From Rhizobiaceae bacterium (lineage in GTDB: Bacteria; Pseudomonadota; Alphaproteobacteria; Rhizobiales; Rhizobiaceae), in assembly GCA_013214695.1 (NCBI GenBank), contig JABSRX010000087.1:1-32046 (forward strand): a DNA stretch of 32,046 nucleotides, given 5' to 3'. How positions within the stretch are numbered: the first letter of the stretch is position 1; every line of letters starts with the position of its first letter. The notes under the pieces were generated by a model. That model ran no database searches. It saw only the letters and a list, made by a program, of their open reading frames with translations, and was not told where the DNA came from. The position numbers and the translations under genes are program-made. This document shows positions 1-9,259 of the stretch, piece by piece.

Positions 1-30
1 GTGGAGCTCGACGAATTGGTGCTCAACATC

Positions 31-537
31 TCAGGAAATGCCGATCGGTTCGATGATGGCAGCGCAGGAACTGGCCTTGCAGTTGAAGGTCAGGCGGGCA
101 CGATTTTCTTCGTCGGGCTCCACCGCAATGATTTGAGTGGATTTACCGGCAGCGCGGGCGGCTGCGTCGACAAACAGGCTGTACAGGCCGACATTCGCGC
201 CCACGTCCAGGAAAACGAAAGGCCGATCCGCCTGATGCGCCTCGACCGCCTGCATCAGGCTGTTGCGCTCCTCTGAGTCCCAAATATGGACGCCGGCATA
301 GGCGCGTTTTTCACAGCGATTGGAGGCGGGAAACAATCTGGCTTTGACGCCGTCCGCGACGTGGATATCAAGCGGTCCGGCCATGCCGGATTTGTGACCT
401 GCAAGACTGGCTTTGCGCAGCAGCGAGATCATCCATGCGCCGAGTTTACCCGAAGGCGCCCGGTTGGCACTGACGCGAAGCCGTTCCCGCCAAGGGGGCA
501 GCGCAAATGTGCCGAAAGGAGCGGAAGTTTGGGCCAT
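31..537 (-). CDS. FkbM-family SAM-dependent methyltransferase, N-terminal part (interrupted or truncated)
   Basis: The protein resembles FkbM-type methyltransferases, which move a methyl group from S-adenosylmethionine to sugar or polyketide hydroxyls. The SAM-binding motif FLDVGANVGLYS and a following acidic strand (AVEPDEEN) are clear. I prefer the ATG at 537 to the upstream TTG at 546 given by the ORF track. The frame meets a TGA at 31-33, directly after the EPIGIS strand, which leaves about 168 residues where this fold normally needs well over 200. The ten codons after the TGA, to the window edge, read DVEHQFVELH in the same frame. That looks like the next strand of the domain, so the gene may be broken by a single in-frame stop. 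It lies downstream of dnaK, where dnaJ often sits. The substrate is unknown. Confidence 0.6.
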   Translation of the reverse strand: MAQTSAPFGTFALPPWRERLRVSANRAPSGKLGAWMISLLRKASLAGHKSGMAGPLDIHVADGVKARLFPASNRCEKRAYAGVHIWDSEERNSLMQAVEAHQADRPFVFLDVGANVGLYSLFVDAAARAAGKSTQIIAVEPDEENRARLTFNCKASSCAAIIEPIGIS

Positions 538-650
538 TGTGGTCAACTCATACGCACAGGTTTGCTTGGGCTCAAGACAATGCCCCGTCCGCTCGGTTTG
601 GAGCGGGCGAGGCGTATGTCACGTTGAGCCGAAGCTGAAAGCCGGCCGGA

Positions 651-2573
651 TTAGGCAGACTTCTTTTCGTCTTCGTCGTCGATTTCTTCGAAATCGGCGT
701 CGACAACATTTTCGTCAGCCGCAGCGTGGGCTGCAGCGTCGGCTGCAGCGGCAGCTTCTTCTTCCGACTGCTGAGCTTCGTAAATGGCCTGACCCATTTT
801 CATCGAAGCTTCTGCCAGTGCCTGAGACTTGTCTTTGATCTCATCTGCATCGTCGGTCTCAAGCGCAGCTTTCAAATCGCCGATGGCGTTTTCGATCGCT
901 TCTTTGTCTTCCGCGCTGACCTTGTCGGCATGCTCTTCCAGAGACTTCTCTGTGGAATCGATCAGTGTCTCAGCAGAGTTTTTCGCTTCAACTGCTTCAC
1001 GGCGGGCCTTATCGCTTTCAGCATTGGCTTCAGCGTCCTTGACCATCTGTTCGATGTCGGCGTCGGACAGACCACCGGAAGCCTGAATGCGGATTTCCTG
1101 CGACTTGCCGGTGCCTTTGTCTTTGGCGGACACGTTGACGATACCGTTGGCGTCAATGTCGAAGGTTACTTCAACCTGAGGCACGCCGCGTGGCGCTGGT
1201 GGAATGCCAACGAGGTCGAACTGACCCAGCATTTTGTTGTCGGCAGCCATTTCGCGCTCACCCTGGGAAACCCGGATGGTCACAGCGTTCTGGTTGTCTT
1301 CGGCAGTCGAGAAAGTCTGAGACTTTTTCGTTGGGATCGTTGTGTTGCGGTCGATCAGACGGGTGAACACGCCGCCCAGGGTTTCGATACCCAGCGACAA
1401 TGGTGTCACGTCGAGCAGCAGAACATCGGTAACGTCACCCTGCAGAACGCCAGCCTGAATGGCGGCGCCCATGGCAACCACTTCATCAGGGTTCACACCC
1501 TTGTTTGGCTCCTTGCCGAAGAAGTCTTTTACGGTTTCCTGAACTTTCGGCATGCGGGTCATACCGCCAACCAGGAGGACTTCGTCGATTTCACCGGCCG
1601 ACAGTCCAGCGTCTTTCAACGCGTCCTGCATTGGCTTGACGGTGCGCTTGACCAGGTCAGAAACCAGCGATTCAAACTTCGCACGGGTCAGCTTCATGGT
1701 CAGGTGTTTTGGACCGGAGGCATCGGCGGTGATGAACGGCAGGTTGACTTCGGTCTGAGCGGAAGAGGACAGCTCAATCTTGGCTTTTTCAGCGGCTTCT
1801 TTCAGACGCTGCAGAGCCAGTTTGTCGTTCTTCAGATCAACGCCCTGGTCTTTCTTGAACTCGTCGGCCAGATAGTCGACCAGTTTCATGTCAAAGTCTT
1901 CACCACCGAGGAAGGTGTCACCGTTGGTGGACTTCACTTCAAATACGCCGTCACCGATTTCGAGGATGGACACATCGAAAGTACCACCACCGAGGTCGTA
2001 AACCGCAATGGTCTTACCGTCGTTCTTTTCCATGCCGTATGACAGGGCAGCTGCGGTTGGCTCGTTGATGATGCGCAGGACTTCCAGACCGGCGATCTTA
2101 CCGGCGTCTTTGGTGGCCTGACGCTGTGCATCGTTAAAGTAAGCTGGAACCGTGATGACGGCCTGCTCAACTTTTTCGCCGAGATAGGCTTCCGCGGTTT
2201 CCTTCATTTTCTGCAGGATCATCGCTGAAATCTGAGACGGCGAATATTTGTCGTCGTTGACCTTCACCCACGCATCGCCATTGTCGCCGTTGACGATCGA
2301 ATAAGGCACCAGCTCCTGGTCTTTTTTGACGGCATTGTCGTCGTACCGGCGACCGATCAGACGCTTAACCGCAAACAGCGTGTTTTCCGGGTTGGTCACT
2401 GCCTGACGCTTGGCTGGCTGGCCTACAAGGCGCTCACCGTCGTCCGTGAATGCAACCATTGATGGCGTGGTGCGCGCGCCTTCTGCGTTTTCAATGACCT
2501 TGGCGGTCTTGCCATCCATGACGGCGACGCAGGAATTTGTAGTACCTAGATCGATACCAATTACTTTTGCCAT
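651..2573 (-). CDS. dnaK: Molecular chaperone DnaK (Hsp70)
   Basis: This is the cytosolic ATP-dependent Hsp70 chaperone, which binds exposed hydrophobic peptides and works with DnaJ and GrpE. The N terminus [18 protein letters not shown], the phosphate motif [14 protein letters not shown] and the substrate-domain segment [14 protein letters not shown] are diagnostic. The C-terminal lid ends in an Ala-rich stretch and an acidic tail ([12 protein letters not shown]). Length is 640 residues, normal for the family. The ORF track starts 49 codons too early. The ATG at 2573 has a GGAG ribosome site seven bases upstream and begins exactly at the conserved start. A sigma-32-type promoter lies about 190 bp upstream. 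No dnaJ follows; an FkbM methyltransferase fragment does, so dnaJ must be elsewhere or outside the window. Confidence 0.98.
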   Translation of the reverse strand: MAKVIGIDLGTTNSCVAVMDGKTAKVIENAEGARTTPSMVAFTDDGERLVGQPAKRQAVTNPENTLFAVKRLIGRRYDDNAVKKDQELVPYSIVNGDNGDAWVKVNDDKYSPSQISAMILQKMKETAEAYLGEKVEQAVITVPAYFNDAQRQATKDAGKIAGLEVLRIINEPTAAALSYGMEKNDGKTIAVYDLGGGTFDVSILEIGDGVFEVKSTNGDTFLGGEDFDMKLVDYLADEFKKDQGVDLKNDKLALQRLKEAAEKAKIELSSSAQTEVNLPFITADASGPKHLTMKLTRAKFESLVSDLVKRTVKPMQDALKDAGLSAGEIDEVLLVGGMTRMPKVQETVKDFFGKEPNKGVNPDEVVAMGAAIQAGVLQGDVTDVLLLDVTPLSLGIETLGGVFTRLIDRNTTIPTKKSQTFSTAEDNQNAVTIRVSQGEREMAADNKMLGQFDLVGIPPAPRGVPQVEVTFDIDANGIVNVSAKDKGTGKSQEIRIQASGGLSDADIEQMVKDAEANAESDKARREAVEAKNSAETLIDSTEKSLEEHADKVSAEDKEAIENAIGDLKAALETDDADEIKDKSQALAEASMKMGQAIYEAQQSEEEAAAAADAAAHAAADENVVDADFEEIDDEDEKKSA

Positions 2574-2758
2574 TTCTATTCTCCAGTTTATGCGAACCAG
2601 CTGAACCCATCCGCAAGCGGACTTTCGGCGTTCCGGCCAATGAAAAGCGGCAGGCGCAAGCCTGATACCCCATTTTTCATTTTCCCCGCTAGTCCCATTA
2701 AGGACTTGTCTACCAAACAACGACCGCGCGGTTTTGCGCAGTGGCCGTCGCGTTGGCC

Positions 2759-2790
2759 GCTATATAAGAAGATGCCAAACAGGCTGCAAG
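2759..2790 (-). promoter_or_regulatory. Sigma-32 heat-shock promoter of dnaK
   Basis: On the minus strand CTTG (2787-2790) is followed after 18 bases by CTTATATAGC (2759-2768). This fits the alphaproteobacterial RpoH pattern, CTTG, 17-18 bases, CYTATNTNNG, in all but the last base. It implies an untranslated leader of roughly 180 bases before the dnaK ATG. Confidence 0.7.
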
Positions 2791-2861
2791 GGGCATTTCC
2801 TTTGTAAAATGCGGCAATTTTCGACAAAATTGGCAGGAAATTGGGCCATTTGGAGCGAAGT

Positions 2862-3488
2862 ATGAATCCGACGGTTGAGATCATTCGCGACGGTGTGAAA
2901 CTGTGGCCCGGATACTTTGATTTGCCGGCTCAGCAATCGCTTTTGCAAGCGATTCGTTCAGGTACCGAGTCGGCTCCGCTGTTTACGCCCAAAATGCCCC
3001 GTACCGGCAAGGAAATGTCGGTGCGGATGACCAATTTCGGATCGCTTGGCTGGGTAACCGACAAGGAGAATGGCTACCGCTATCAGGCAATGCATCCAGT
3101 CAGCGGGGAACCCTGGCCAGAAATACCGGATCTGCTGCTCAATTTGTGGTCTGATCTGGCTGACTATCCACATCCGCCCGAAGCGTGTTTGGTCAACTAC
3201 TATGATGACGCTGCCAAGATGGGCCTGCATCAGGACCGTGACGAAGAGCAGTTTGAGGCGCCGGTGCTGTCGGTTTCTCTTGGCAATGACTGTCTGTTCC
3301 GCGTCGGTGGAACCAGCCGCGGTGGCAAGACCCAGTCCTTCCGCCTGCGCAGTGGCGACGTGATGATGCTGACCAACGAAGCGCGGCTGGCTTTTCACGG
3401 GGTGGACCGCATTTATCCCGATACGTCGCCGCTCTTGAAGCAGGGCGGGCGCGTTAATCTGACACTGCGCCGGGTGACGGCAGGTTAG
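2862..3488 (+). CDS. alkB: Alpha-ketoglutarate-dependent DNA/RNA dioxygenase AlkB
   Basis: AlkB uses Fe(II), oxygen and 2-oxoglutarate to remove methyl groups oxidatively from N1-methyladenine and N3-methylcytosine. The iron ligands are visible as HQD (His123, Asp125) and His179 in LAFHGVDR. The 2-oxoglutarate-binding RxNxTxR motif is at 197-203 (RVNLTLR). Length is 208 residues, close to the family norm of about 215. The track's TTG start at 2841 is less likely than the ATG at 2862, which has GGAG six bases upstream. The gene diverges from dnaK and its stop overlaps that of the convergent HAD gene. No Ada or LexA site was recognised in front of it. Confidence 0.93.
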   Translation: MNPTVEIIRDGVKLWPGYFDLPAQQSLLQAIRSGTESAPLFTPKMPRTGKEMSVRMTNFGSLGWVTDKENGYRYQAMHPVSGEPWPEIPDLLLNLWSDLADYPHPPEACLVNYYDDAAKMGLHQDRDEEQFEAPVLSVSLGNDCLFRVGGTSRGGKTQSFRLRSGDVMMLTNEARLAFHGVDRIYPDTSPLLKQGGRVNLTLRRVTAG

Positions 3489-4192
3489 GCGAGTTGTGAG
3501 AAATCGGTGATCACGTAGTCCCAATCACTGGAGGGTTCGAGATCGATTGTCTGGCCCGCACCATGTTCGGTTGGCCGGGCGATGAAGGCCGTTTGCAAAC
3601 CGGTTTCGCGGGCAGCGTCCAGATCATTATTGTGCGCCGCTACCATGACGACTTGATCAACGGGCAACCGCAGGGCACGGCAACAGGCGAGATAGACCTC
3701 CGGCTCTGGTTTGTAGTTTTGGGCAATGTCTGCTCCCAAGATACAATCCCAGGGCAATCCACCGTATTTGGCCAATCGGGTCATCAGCGCGATCGAGCCG
3801 TTGGAGCAGGGGGCGATGATCGCGTGCTGTTTCAAAGCGGTCAGACCAGCGACCACATCGGGCCAAGGGTCGAGTTGCTCCCAGGCTGAATTGAGATGCC
3901 ATTTTTCCTGTTCGTTGAGCAGGTCCTGAAGGCCAAACTCCTCCAGCGTTGATTCCAGGTTTTCATAATGCAGTTGGTCAAGGGCCACATAGCCGCGGCT
4001 GCCGCTGCGGATCTTGGCCATCGCGGGAACATATTCCCCGCGCCAGAAATCGGCAAAAGCAATCCAATCCAGATCAACGCCCTTGTCGGCGAGATGGTGT
4101 TGGGACACCCGGGCAACGGAATTGCGCCAGTCAACAACCGTTCCAAAGACATCAAAAATACAGGCCTTGAACTTGGCAGATGGATTGCTCAT
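3485..4192 (-). CDS. HAD-superfamily hydrolase, haloacid dehalogenase type II-like
   Basis: This belongs to the L-2-haloacid dehalogenase branch of the HAD superfamily, which hydrolyses C-halogen bonds through an aspartyl-ester intermediate. Visible motifs are the nucleophile region IFDVFGTVVDW (Asp14), the SNGS motif II, the lysine in YKPEPEVY and the C-terminal HNNDLDAA acidic motif. Length is 235 residues, typical. Its ATG overlaps the stop of the MoeB-like gene (ATGA), so it is probably translationally coupled as the last gene of the dnaN-recF-moeB group. Family members act on haloacids, but many HADs of this class have other or unknown substrates. The genomic context does not indicate one. 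Confidence 0.85.
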   Translation of the reverse strand: MSNPSAKFKACIFDVFGTVVDWRNSVARVSQHHLADKGVDLDWIAFADFWRGEYVPAMAKIRSGSRGYVALDQLHYENLESTLEEFGLQDLLNEQEKWHLNSAWEQLDPWPDVVAGLTALKQHAIIAPCSNGSIALMTRLAKYGGLPWDCILGADIAQNYKPEPEVYLACCRALRLPVDQVVMVAAHNNDLDAARETGLQTAFIARPTEHGAGQTIDLEPSSDWDYVITDFSQLA

Positions 4193-4935
4193 CAGGTCGC
4201 CTTCCGTTTGTAGGAGATGGTTTCGAAGCGCAGATAGAGACCGTCCACCATCAGCAGTTTGCCGACCAACCCGCTGCCTGCGCCGGTAATCTGTTTGATT
4301 GCCTCAAGTGCCTGCAGAGTGCCCATCAGGCCGGTCATGGCGCCCATAACACCGGCTTCGGCGCAGCTTGGCAACAAGTCATCATCAGGCTGGTTCGGAA
4401 ACAGATCGCGATAGGATGGGTTGTCATCAAGCCAGGGCATCAAGGTCGTAATCGAGCCGTCGAACCGATTGACCGCGGCGGTCACGAGGGGAATCTGTGC
4501 CGCGGCACAGGTATCGGCGACCAGGTATCGTGTCGCAAAGTTGTCGCTGCCGTCCAAGGCCAAAGTGTGTCCGTCAAAGAGAGCGGCAGCATTGCTGGCT
4601 GTCAGGCGTTCATTGTGCAGGGTGAGGTCAACGTGGGGGTTTATTTTGCCGATGGCTTCCGCGGCGCTTTCCACCTTCGATCGACCAACAGCTTCGCTGT
4701 TATGGATGACCTGGCGCTGCAGGTTCGACAGGCTGACGTGATCGTCATCGACAATGGTCAAATGCCCCACGCCGGCGGCGGCGAGATATTGCAGTGCCGG
4801 GGCACCAAGACCGCCAGCCCCGATCACAATGACCCGGGCTGCCTTGAGCCGTTGCTGTCCGGCCCCCCCGATCTCGGGCAACACGAGATGGCGGGCATAG
4901 CGTTCGGTTTCGCTCGAAGAAAGTGGTTTGGACAT
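4192..4935 (-). CDS. MoeB/ThiF/HesA-family adenylyltransferase, zinc site absent
   Basis: These E1-like enzymes adenylate the C-terminal glycine of a ubiquitin-like sulfur carrier (MoaD or ThiS). The nucleotide loop VIGAGGLGAP, the DDDHVSLSNLQRQ segment, the DNFATRYLV segment and the active-site region SCAEAGVMGAMTG are all present. I chose the ATG at 4935 (247 residues). It lies four bases after the recF stop and gives the usual start SKPLSSSETERYARH. Both CxxC zinc pairs of E. coli MoeB are missing: the first is replaced by SYRDLFP, and the C terminus ends at FETISYKRKAT. The protein could serve molybdopterin or thiamine synthesis; which of the two cannot be told here, so no symbol is given. 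Confidence 0.85.
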   Translation of the reverse strand: MSKPLSSSETERYARHLVLPEIGGAGQQRLKAARVIVIGAGGLGAPALQYLAAAGVGHLTIVDDDHVSLSNLQRQVIHNSEAVGRSKVESAAEAIGKINPHVDLTLHNERLTASNAAALFDGHTLALDGSDNFATRYLVADTCAAAQIPLVTAAVNRFDGSITTLMPWLDDNPSYRDLFPNQPDDDLLPSCAEAGVMGAMTGLMGTLQALEAIKQITGAGSGLVGKLLMVDGLYLRFETISYKRKAT

Positions 4936-4939
4936 AACT

Positions 4940-6166
4940 TTAACCTGCCTCTTCAACCTGCCCGGAGGCAACCTGGAAAAAACGCGCCCGTTCACCAAGA
5001 CTGTTGAACATTGGACGGTCGGTACCGGTCATCCAGGCCTGGCAGCCAATGGTATCGATCAGGTCAAACAGGGCGCTGCGGCGGTGTTCATCCAGGTGGG
5101 CAGCAATTTCGTCGAGCAACAGGATTGGCGTCATGCCCGACACGTCACCCACCAGTTGTGCATGGGCCAGAACCAAACCGGTGAGCAACGCTTTTTGCTC
5201 GCCGGTGGAGCACAGGGCAGCTTCCATGTTCTTGGGCCCATGCCGAACCGCCAGATTGCTTCTGTGAGGGCCTTCCAAGGTCCGCCCCGCGGCGCGGTCG
5301 CGCGGACGGCTGCGGGCCAACAGGGCGCGGTAATTGTCTTCCAAATCTGCCGCTGCACCCTGCAACAGCAAATCTTCCAAAGTGCCTTCCAGGGTGATGT
5401 CGGCATTGGGAAACGGCGCATCCGGTCCGGCCGGCCCCTTGGCAATAATGCCGCGCAGCAGGGCCACCAGTTCACCGCGCGCGAAGGCGACGGCAACGCC
5501 GGTCTCCGCCATCTGGCCCTCAATTGCATCGAGCCAGGAGGCGTTGGCACCGGAATCCTCCAGCAGCTTGTTGCGGCTGCGCATGGCCTTCTCGAAATCG
5601 TTGACGCGGCGTCCATGAGAGGGGTCAATGGCCAACACCATGCGGTCGAGGAATCGGCGGCGATCGCCTGCGGCACCTGTGAACAGACCATCCATGGCAG
5701 GTGTCAGCCACAGAATGCGCGAGTGTTCCAAAAGCGCATCCGAACTGCGGGCCTGGGCGCCGTTGATGTGAACCTTGCGCTGGGTGTCGGGTGCGCCATG
5801 ACCATTTACGCCTTGCAGGCCGGTGCCGATCTCGACGGGGCCTTCCGCGCCTTGCATCTCGACATGAACCGCCCAACTGCCGGCCAGGGGATCGCTGCGA
5901 TCATTGCCGTTGGCGGCGCGTTGTTGGGCGACTTTGTCGTAGGATGTGCGGCGCAATCCCCGTCCCGGTGACAAAAAGGAAACGGCTTCCAAAAGATTGG
6001 TTTTGCCAGCACCATTTTCGCCGGTCAGCACAACATGGCGCTGATCAGTCAGCATTTTGAGGCTGGCGTAATTGCGAAAATGGCTGAGCTTGAGTTGCTC
6101 GATCCAGATGGGGGTGGCTTTACCGTTTCGATCCACGGGTCTCTTGTTGCCCAGTCCTTGCGTCAA
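4940..6166 (-). CDS. recF: DNA replication and repair protein RecF
   Basis: RecF is an SMC-like ATPase that, with RecO and RecR, loads RecA at single-strand gaps. The sequence shows the start strand LKLSHFRNY, Walker A GENGAGKTNLLEA, the ABC-type signature STGEQKALLTGL and Walker B ILLLDEIAAHLD. Length is 408 residues, slightly above the E. coli size and normal for alphaproteobacteria. The TTG start at 6166 overlaps the dnaN stop as TTGA, which suggests translational coupling. A GTG about 11 codons downstream is an alternative, and no ATG precedes the conserved LxLxxFRNY. The MoeB-like gene follows after four bases. Confidence 0.95.
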   Translation of the reverse strand: MTQGLGNKRPVDRNGKATPIWIEQLKLSHFRNYASLKMLTDQRHVVLTGENGAGKTNLLEAVSFLSPGRGLRRTSYDKVAQQRAANGNDRSDPLAGSWAVHVEMQGAEGPVEIGTGLQGVNGHGAPDTQRKVHINGAQARSSDALLEHSRILWLTPAMDGLFTGAAGDRRRFLDRMVLAIDPSHGRRVNDFEKAMRSRNKLLEDSGANASWLDAIEGQMAETGVAVAFARGELVALLRGIIAKGPAGPDAPFPNADITLEGTLEDLLLQGAAADLEDNYRALLARSRPRDRAAGRTLEGPHRSNLAVRHGPKNMEAALCSTGEQKALLTGLVLAHAQLVGDVSGMTPILLLDEIAAHLDEHRRSALFDLIDTIGCQAWMTGTDRPMFNSLGERARFFQVASGQVEEAG

Positions 6167-7278
6167 ACGCGCATGGGCATCAGCACGTAGAGCGCACCCG
6201 CTTCACCCTTTTCCTGGATCAGGGTTGGTGATCCAGGATCCGCCAACATGAAGGTGGTTTCATCGGCACTCAGCTGATTGGTGATATCCAGCAGGTAGCG
6301 GGAATTGAAACCAATATCGAGCGGATCGGAACCGTAGCCCACGGCGATCTCTTCTTCAGCGGAGCCCGAGTCCGGGTTGTTCACCGAAAGCACCAACTGA
6401 CTGTCGGTGAGTGACAGTTTCACGGCGCGGCCGCGGTCAGAAGAGATGGTGGAGACGCGGTCGACGGCGGATGCAAAGGTCGCACGGTCGAGCACCAGTT
6501 CCTTGTCATTGCCGGACGGAATAACGCGGTTGTAATCGGGGAATGTGCCATCGATCAGTTTCGAGGTCATGACAACCTGATTGACGGTGAAGCGAATCTT
6601 CGTATCCGACAGTTCAACGGTCACCGAAGCGTCAGGCTCTTCCAGCAGTTTCTGCACTTCGGCAACAGCCTTGCGCGGGACAATGATGCCGGGCATGCCG
6701 GCTGAGCCGTCGGGCGCTGTCGTCTGCGCCTGAGCCAGACGATGGCCGTCAGTTGCCACAGCGCGCAACTTCATTTCGCCAGCGTCTTCCACGGTGTGGA
6801 AGTAGATGCCGTTGAGATAATAGCGGGTTTCTTCGGTCGAAATGGCAAACTGCGTACGATCGATCAGGGTTTTGAAATCGTCGCAGGCCATGCGGAATGT
6901 ATGGCTGAATTCACCAGCGGTGAGATCCGGGAAATCGCTTTCCGGCAGCATTTGCAAGCGGAACTGGGAACGGCCCGAAATCAGCGAAAGGCCATTGTCA
7001 TCGCTGACCGCCATCATCACTTCCGACCCATCCGGCAATTTGCGCACGATGTCGTAGAGCATGTGGGCCGACACCGTTGTGGCACCGGACTGTTCGATGG
7101 AGGCAGGGGTCGTTTCCGTGACCTCAATGTCCAGATCGGTGGCTTTCAATGTCAGCACACCGTCGTCAGCTTTCAGCAGCACGTTGGACAGGATTGGTAT
7201 GGTGTTGCGGCGTTCGACCACGCGTTGCACGTGATTGAGGGATTTCAGAAGGTTGGATCTTTCAAGTGTAACCCGCAT
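6163..7278 (-). CDS. dnaN: DNA polymerase III beta sliding clamp
   Basis: This is the ring-shaped processivity clamp that tethers DNA polymerase III to the template. The start MRVTLERSNLLKSLNHVQRVVERRNTIPIL region and the C-terminal ending YVLMPMRV are typical of DnaN. Length is 371 residues, as expected for three repeated clamp domains. The track begins at a TTG six codons upstream; the ATG at 7278 matches the conserved start. It lies about 240 bp downstream of dnaA with a GC-rich hairpin between, so it may have its own promoter as well as read-through from dnaA. recF overlaps its stop codon. Confidence 0.97.
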   Translation of the reverse strand: MRVTLERSNLLKSLNHVQRVVERRNTIPILSNVLLKADDGVLTLKATDLDIEVTETTPASIEQSGATTVSAHMLYDIVRKLPDGSEVMMAVSDDNGLSLISGRSQFRLQMLPESDFPDLTAGEFSHTFRMACDDFKTLIDRTQFAISTEETRYYLNGIYFHTVEDAGEMKLRAVATDGHRLAQAQTTAPDGSAGMPGIIVPRKAVAEVQKLLEEPDASVTVELSDTKIRFTVNQVVMTSKLIDGTFPDYNRVIPSGNDKELVLDRATFASAVDRVSTISSDRGRAVKLSLTDSQLVLSVNNPDSGSAEEEIAVGYGSDPLDIGFNSRYLLDITNQLSADETTFMLADPGSPTLIQEKGEAGALYVLMPMRV

Positions 7279-7425
7279 GGCCTCATTTTTCCGCAAATGT
7301 CGCCGGTTTATCGCAATCGATCGTCGGCAGAATAGATATCAAAGTGGTTCGCGATAGGACACTCTAACCAAGGTTTTTGCAAGTCTTATCGGTCACTCAA
7401 AATGGCGGATGACTCATCGCCTTTC

Positions 7426-7453
7426 AAGGGGTGGGCCGCATGGCCCACACCTT
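7426..7453 (-). terminator. GC-rich hairpin between dnaA and dnaN, possible dnaA terminator
   Basis: GTGGGCC (7431-7437) and GGCCCAC (7442-7448) pair around a GCAT loop, and AAGG/CCTT extends the stem outside one mismatch. There is no long T run on the minus strand, so it may be a weak terminator or attenuator that separates dnaA from dnaN. The rest of the 240-bp spacer shows no gene. Confidence 0.45.
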
Positions 7454-7519
7454 TTGACGGTCCGGAGATCGGTCGATGATTGCCGTCGGCCTGTACCGAT
7501 GGCCGTGTCCGTCAAACCG

Positions 7520-9259
7520 CTACTGACCCATTTCGTGAATCAGACGTTTCAGCAGCTCGATCTCATGTGCCAGCTTGTCATCTTCCTTCAGCAGGCTCTC
7601 GATCTTGCGCACTGCATGCAGCACTGTCGTGTGATCCCTGCCACCGAAACGACGGCCGATTTCGGGCAGTGAACGCGGGGTCAGAATCTTCGACAGATAC
7701 ATGGCAATCTGGCGCGGCCGCACGATTACGCGGGTGCGACGGTTGGACAGAAGATCGTTCTTCGACACGTTGTAGTGCCGTGCCGCGACTTTCTGAATGT
7801 CTTCGATGCGAACCCGCTTTTGCTCACCGGACTGAACCAGATGGCCGAGCATCTTCTCAATGGCTTCGATATCAACCGGACCTTCAGAGAAGCGATGTTG
7901 GATCAGCAACTGATTGAACGCCCCTTCAAGATCGCGGCCCGATGAGGCCACTTTCCCTGCGACGAAATTCAAAATGTCGGTCGGGATGTCCAGATTTGGG
8001 TCTTCCTGTTGGGCGTATTTGTACCGCAGTTCCAACATCTCCTGGCGCATTTCCAGATCGGGCGCCTTGATTTCGAGAGCCACACCCCCCTGCAGCCGCG
8101 AGCGAACGCGGGCATCCAGCGATTCCAGCTGCGATGGTGGTCGGTCTGCAGCGACGACAACCTGTTTGGCGCTGTCAATCAGCGCGTTCAACAGGTGGCA
8201 GAATTCCTGCTGGATCGATTTGCCTTGCAGGAACTGCATATCGTCGATCAACAGCAGATCGATGTCGCGCAGCGATTCCTTGAACGACAGGGCGTTGGAA
8301 TCGCGGATTGCGGAGGCAAAGCGCCACATAAAATATTCAGCCGTCAGATACAGGATTTTGGTACCGCTGTTACGGGCGCTGGCGGCCCAGGCAATGGCCT
8401 GCAGCAAATGGGTTTTGCCCAAGCCGACATTGGCGTGAATGAACAGAGGGTTGAATCGCGCAGCCGCGCCATCGGCTTCGGCAACGGCGCGTGCGGCCGC
8501 GCAAGCCATGCGGTTGGAACTGCCTTCGATCAGCGTGGCAAAGGTAAAGCTCGGGTCAAGCGGCGAGCCCGCAAAACCAACCGCAGCGTCACGCTGCGTA
8601 CCCAGGCGGGCGCCAGCGGATGGCTGCATGTTTGCGGCATAGCCCATTCTGTGATGGGCATTGCTGCCAGCGCCGGCGCTGGTTCCCATTCCCGGAAGTG
8701 GCGAAGTCGGTGTGCGTCCGTCGGCGGCATCAGGGTCGCCATTGCTGTCGACATTTCCGTTGGTGTTAGGTGCAGCAGCCTCGCCATTCTCCATGTTGGC
8801 GGAGCGCACGGCACTGCGCACGACCACGTCAACCCGCAGAATTTCGGCAACCTGTTTCTGCCACAGCTCCAGCAGCAGATCGTTGTAATGGGTCTTGATC
8901 CAACTCTTCAAAAAGGTGGTTGGTACCGAGATGGTCAGCTGGCTCTTCGACACAGTTTCCAAGCGGCAGCGACCAAACCAACTGGCAAAGGCTTCTGGCC
9001 CAAGACGGGCTTTCAACTGCGCCAGAACTCTTTCCCATTTCTGGCTGTCGCGGGCATTGATTGTCGGACCAACCTGCTTGGCGGTTATTGTGCGAACCGG
9101 TTTCGATCCAGTCGAGGTGTCCTGGATAGGCGTGCGGGCCGTGGACTTAGCAGCGGATCCAGAAAGGGCATTGCGGTCAGCTTTGGTTGCAAGGTCATCT
9201 TGATTTCGGCTGCGCCCGGTGGCGTTGCCGTCGCCGCGTTTGGCATTGGATATTGGCAT
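7520..9259 (-). CDS. dnaA: Chromosomal replication initiator protein DnaA
   Basis: DnaA is the AAA+ initiator that binds DnaA boxes and melts the origin. A DnaA N-terminal domain ([21 protein letters not shown]) follows a basic and polar extension of about 70 residues. A Gly/Asn/Ala-rich linker comes next, then Walker [11 protein letters not shown], Walker [11 protein letters not shown] and the C-terminal box-binding signature [16 protein letters not shown]. Start choice is uncertain. The track's 9313 start, an ATG at 9274 and the ATG at 9259 are all possible; I use 9259 because GGAA lies about seven bases upstream. That gives 579 residues, long for the family because of the N-terminal extension and the linker. 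A rhodanese gene sits directly upstream. Confidence 0.96.
   Translation of the reverse strand: MPISNAKRGDGNATGRSRNQDDLATKADRNALSGSAAKSTARTPIQDTSTGSKPVRTITAKQVGPTINARDSQKWERVLAQLKARLGPEAFASWFGRCRLETVSKSQLTISVPTTFLKSWIKTHYNDLLLELWQKQVAEILRVDVVVRSAVRSANMENGEAAAPNTNGNVDSNGDPDAADGRTPTSPLPGMGTSAGAGSNAHHRMGYAANMQPSAGARLGTQRDAAVGFAGSPLDPSFTFATLIEGSSNRMACAAARAVAEADGAAARFNPLFIHANVGLGKTHLLQAIAWAASARNSGTKILYLTAEYFMWRFASAIRDSNALSFKESLRDIDLLLIDDMQFLQGKSIQQEFCHLLNALIDSAKQVVVAADRPPSQLESLDARVRSRLQGGVALEIKAPDLEMRQEMLELRYKYAQQEDPNLDIPTDILNFVAGKVASSGRDLEGAFNQLLIQHRFSEGPVDIEAIEKMLGHLVQSGEQKRVRIEDIQKVAARHYNVSKNDLLSNRRTRVIVRPRQIAMYLSKILTPRSLPEIGRRFGGRDHTTVLHAVRKIESLLKEDDKLAHEIELLKRLIHEMGQ

Noticed and set aside
31-33. 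Selenocysteine codon in the FkbM gene
   Set aside because: No SECIS-like hairpin can be checked at the window edge, and FkbM enzymes have no selenocysteine. A mutation or error is simpler.
726-2042. 438-aa plus-strand ORF opposite dnaK
   Set aside because: It is an antisense shadow of a highly conserved gene, with no recognisable domain.
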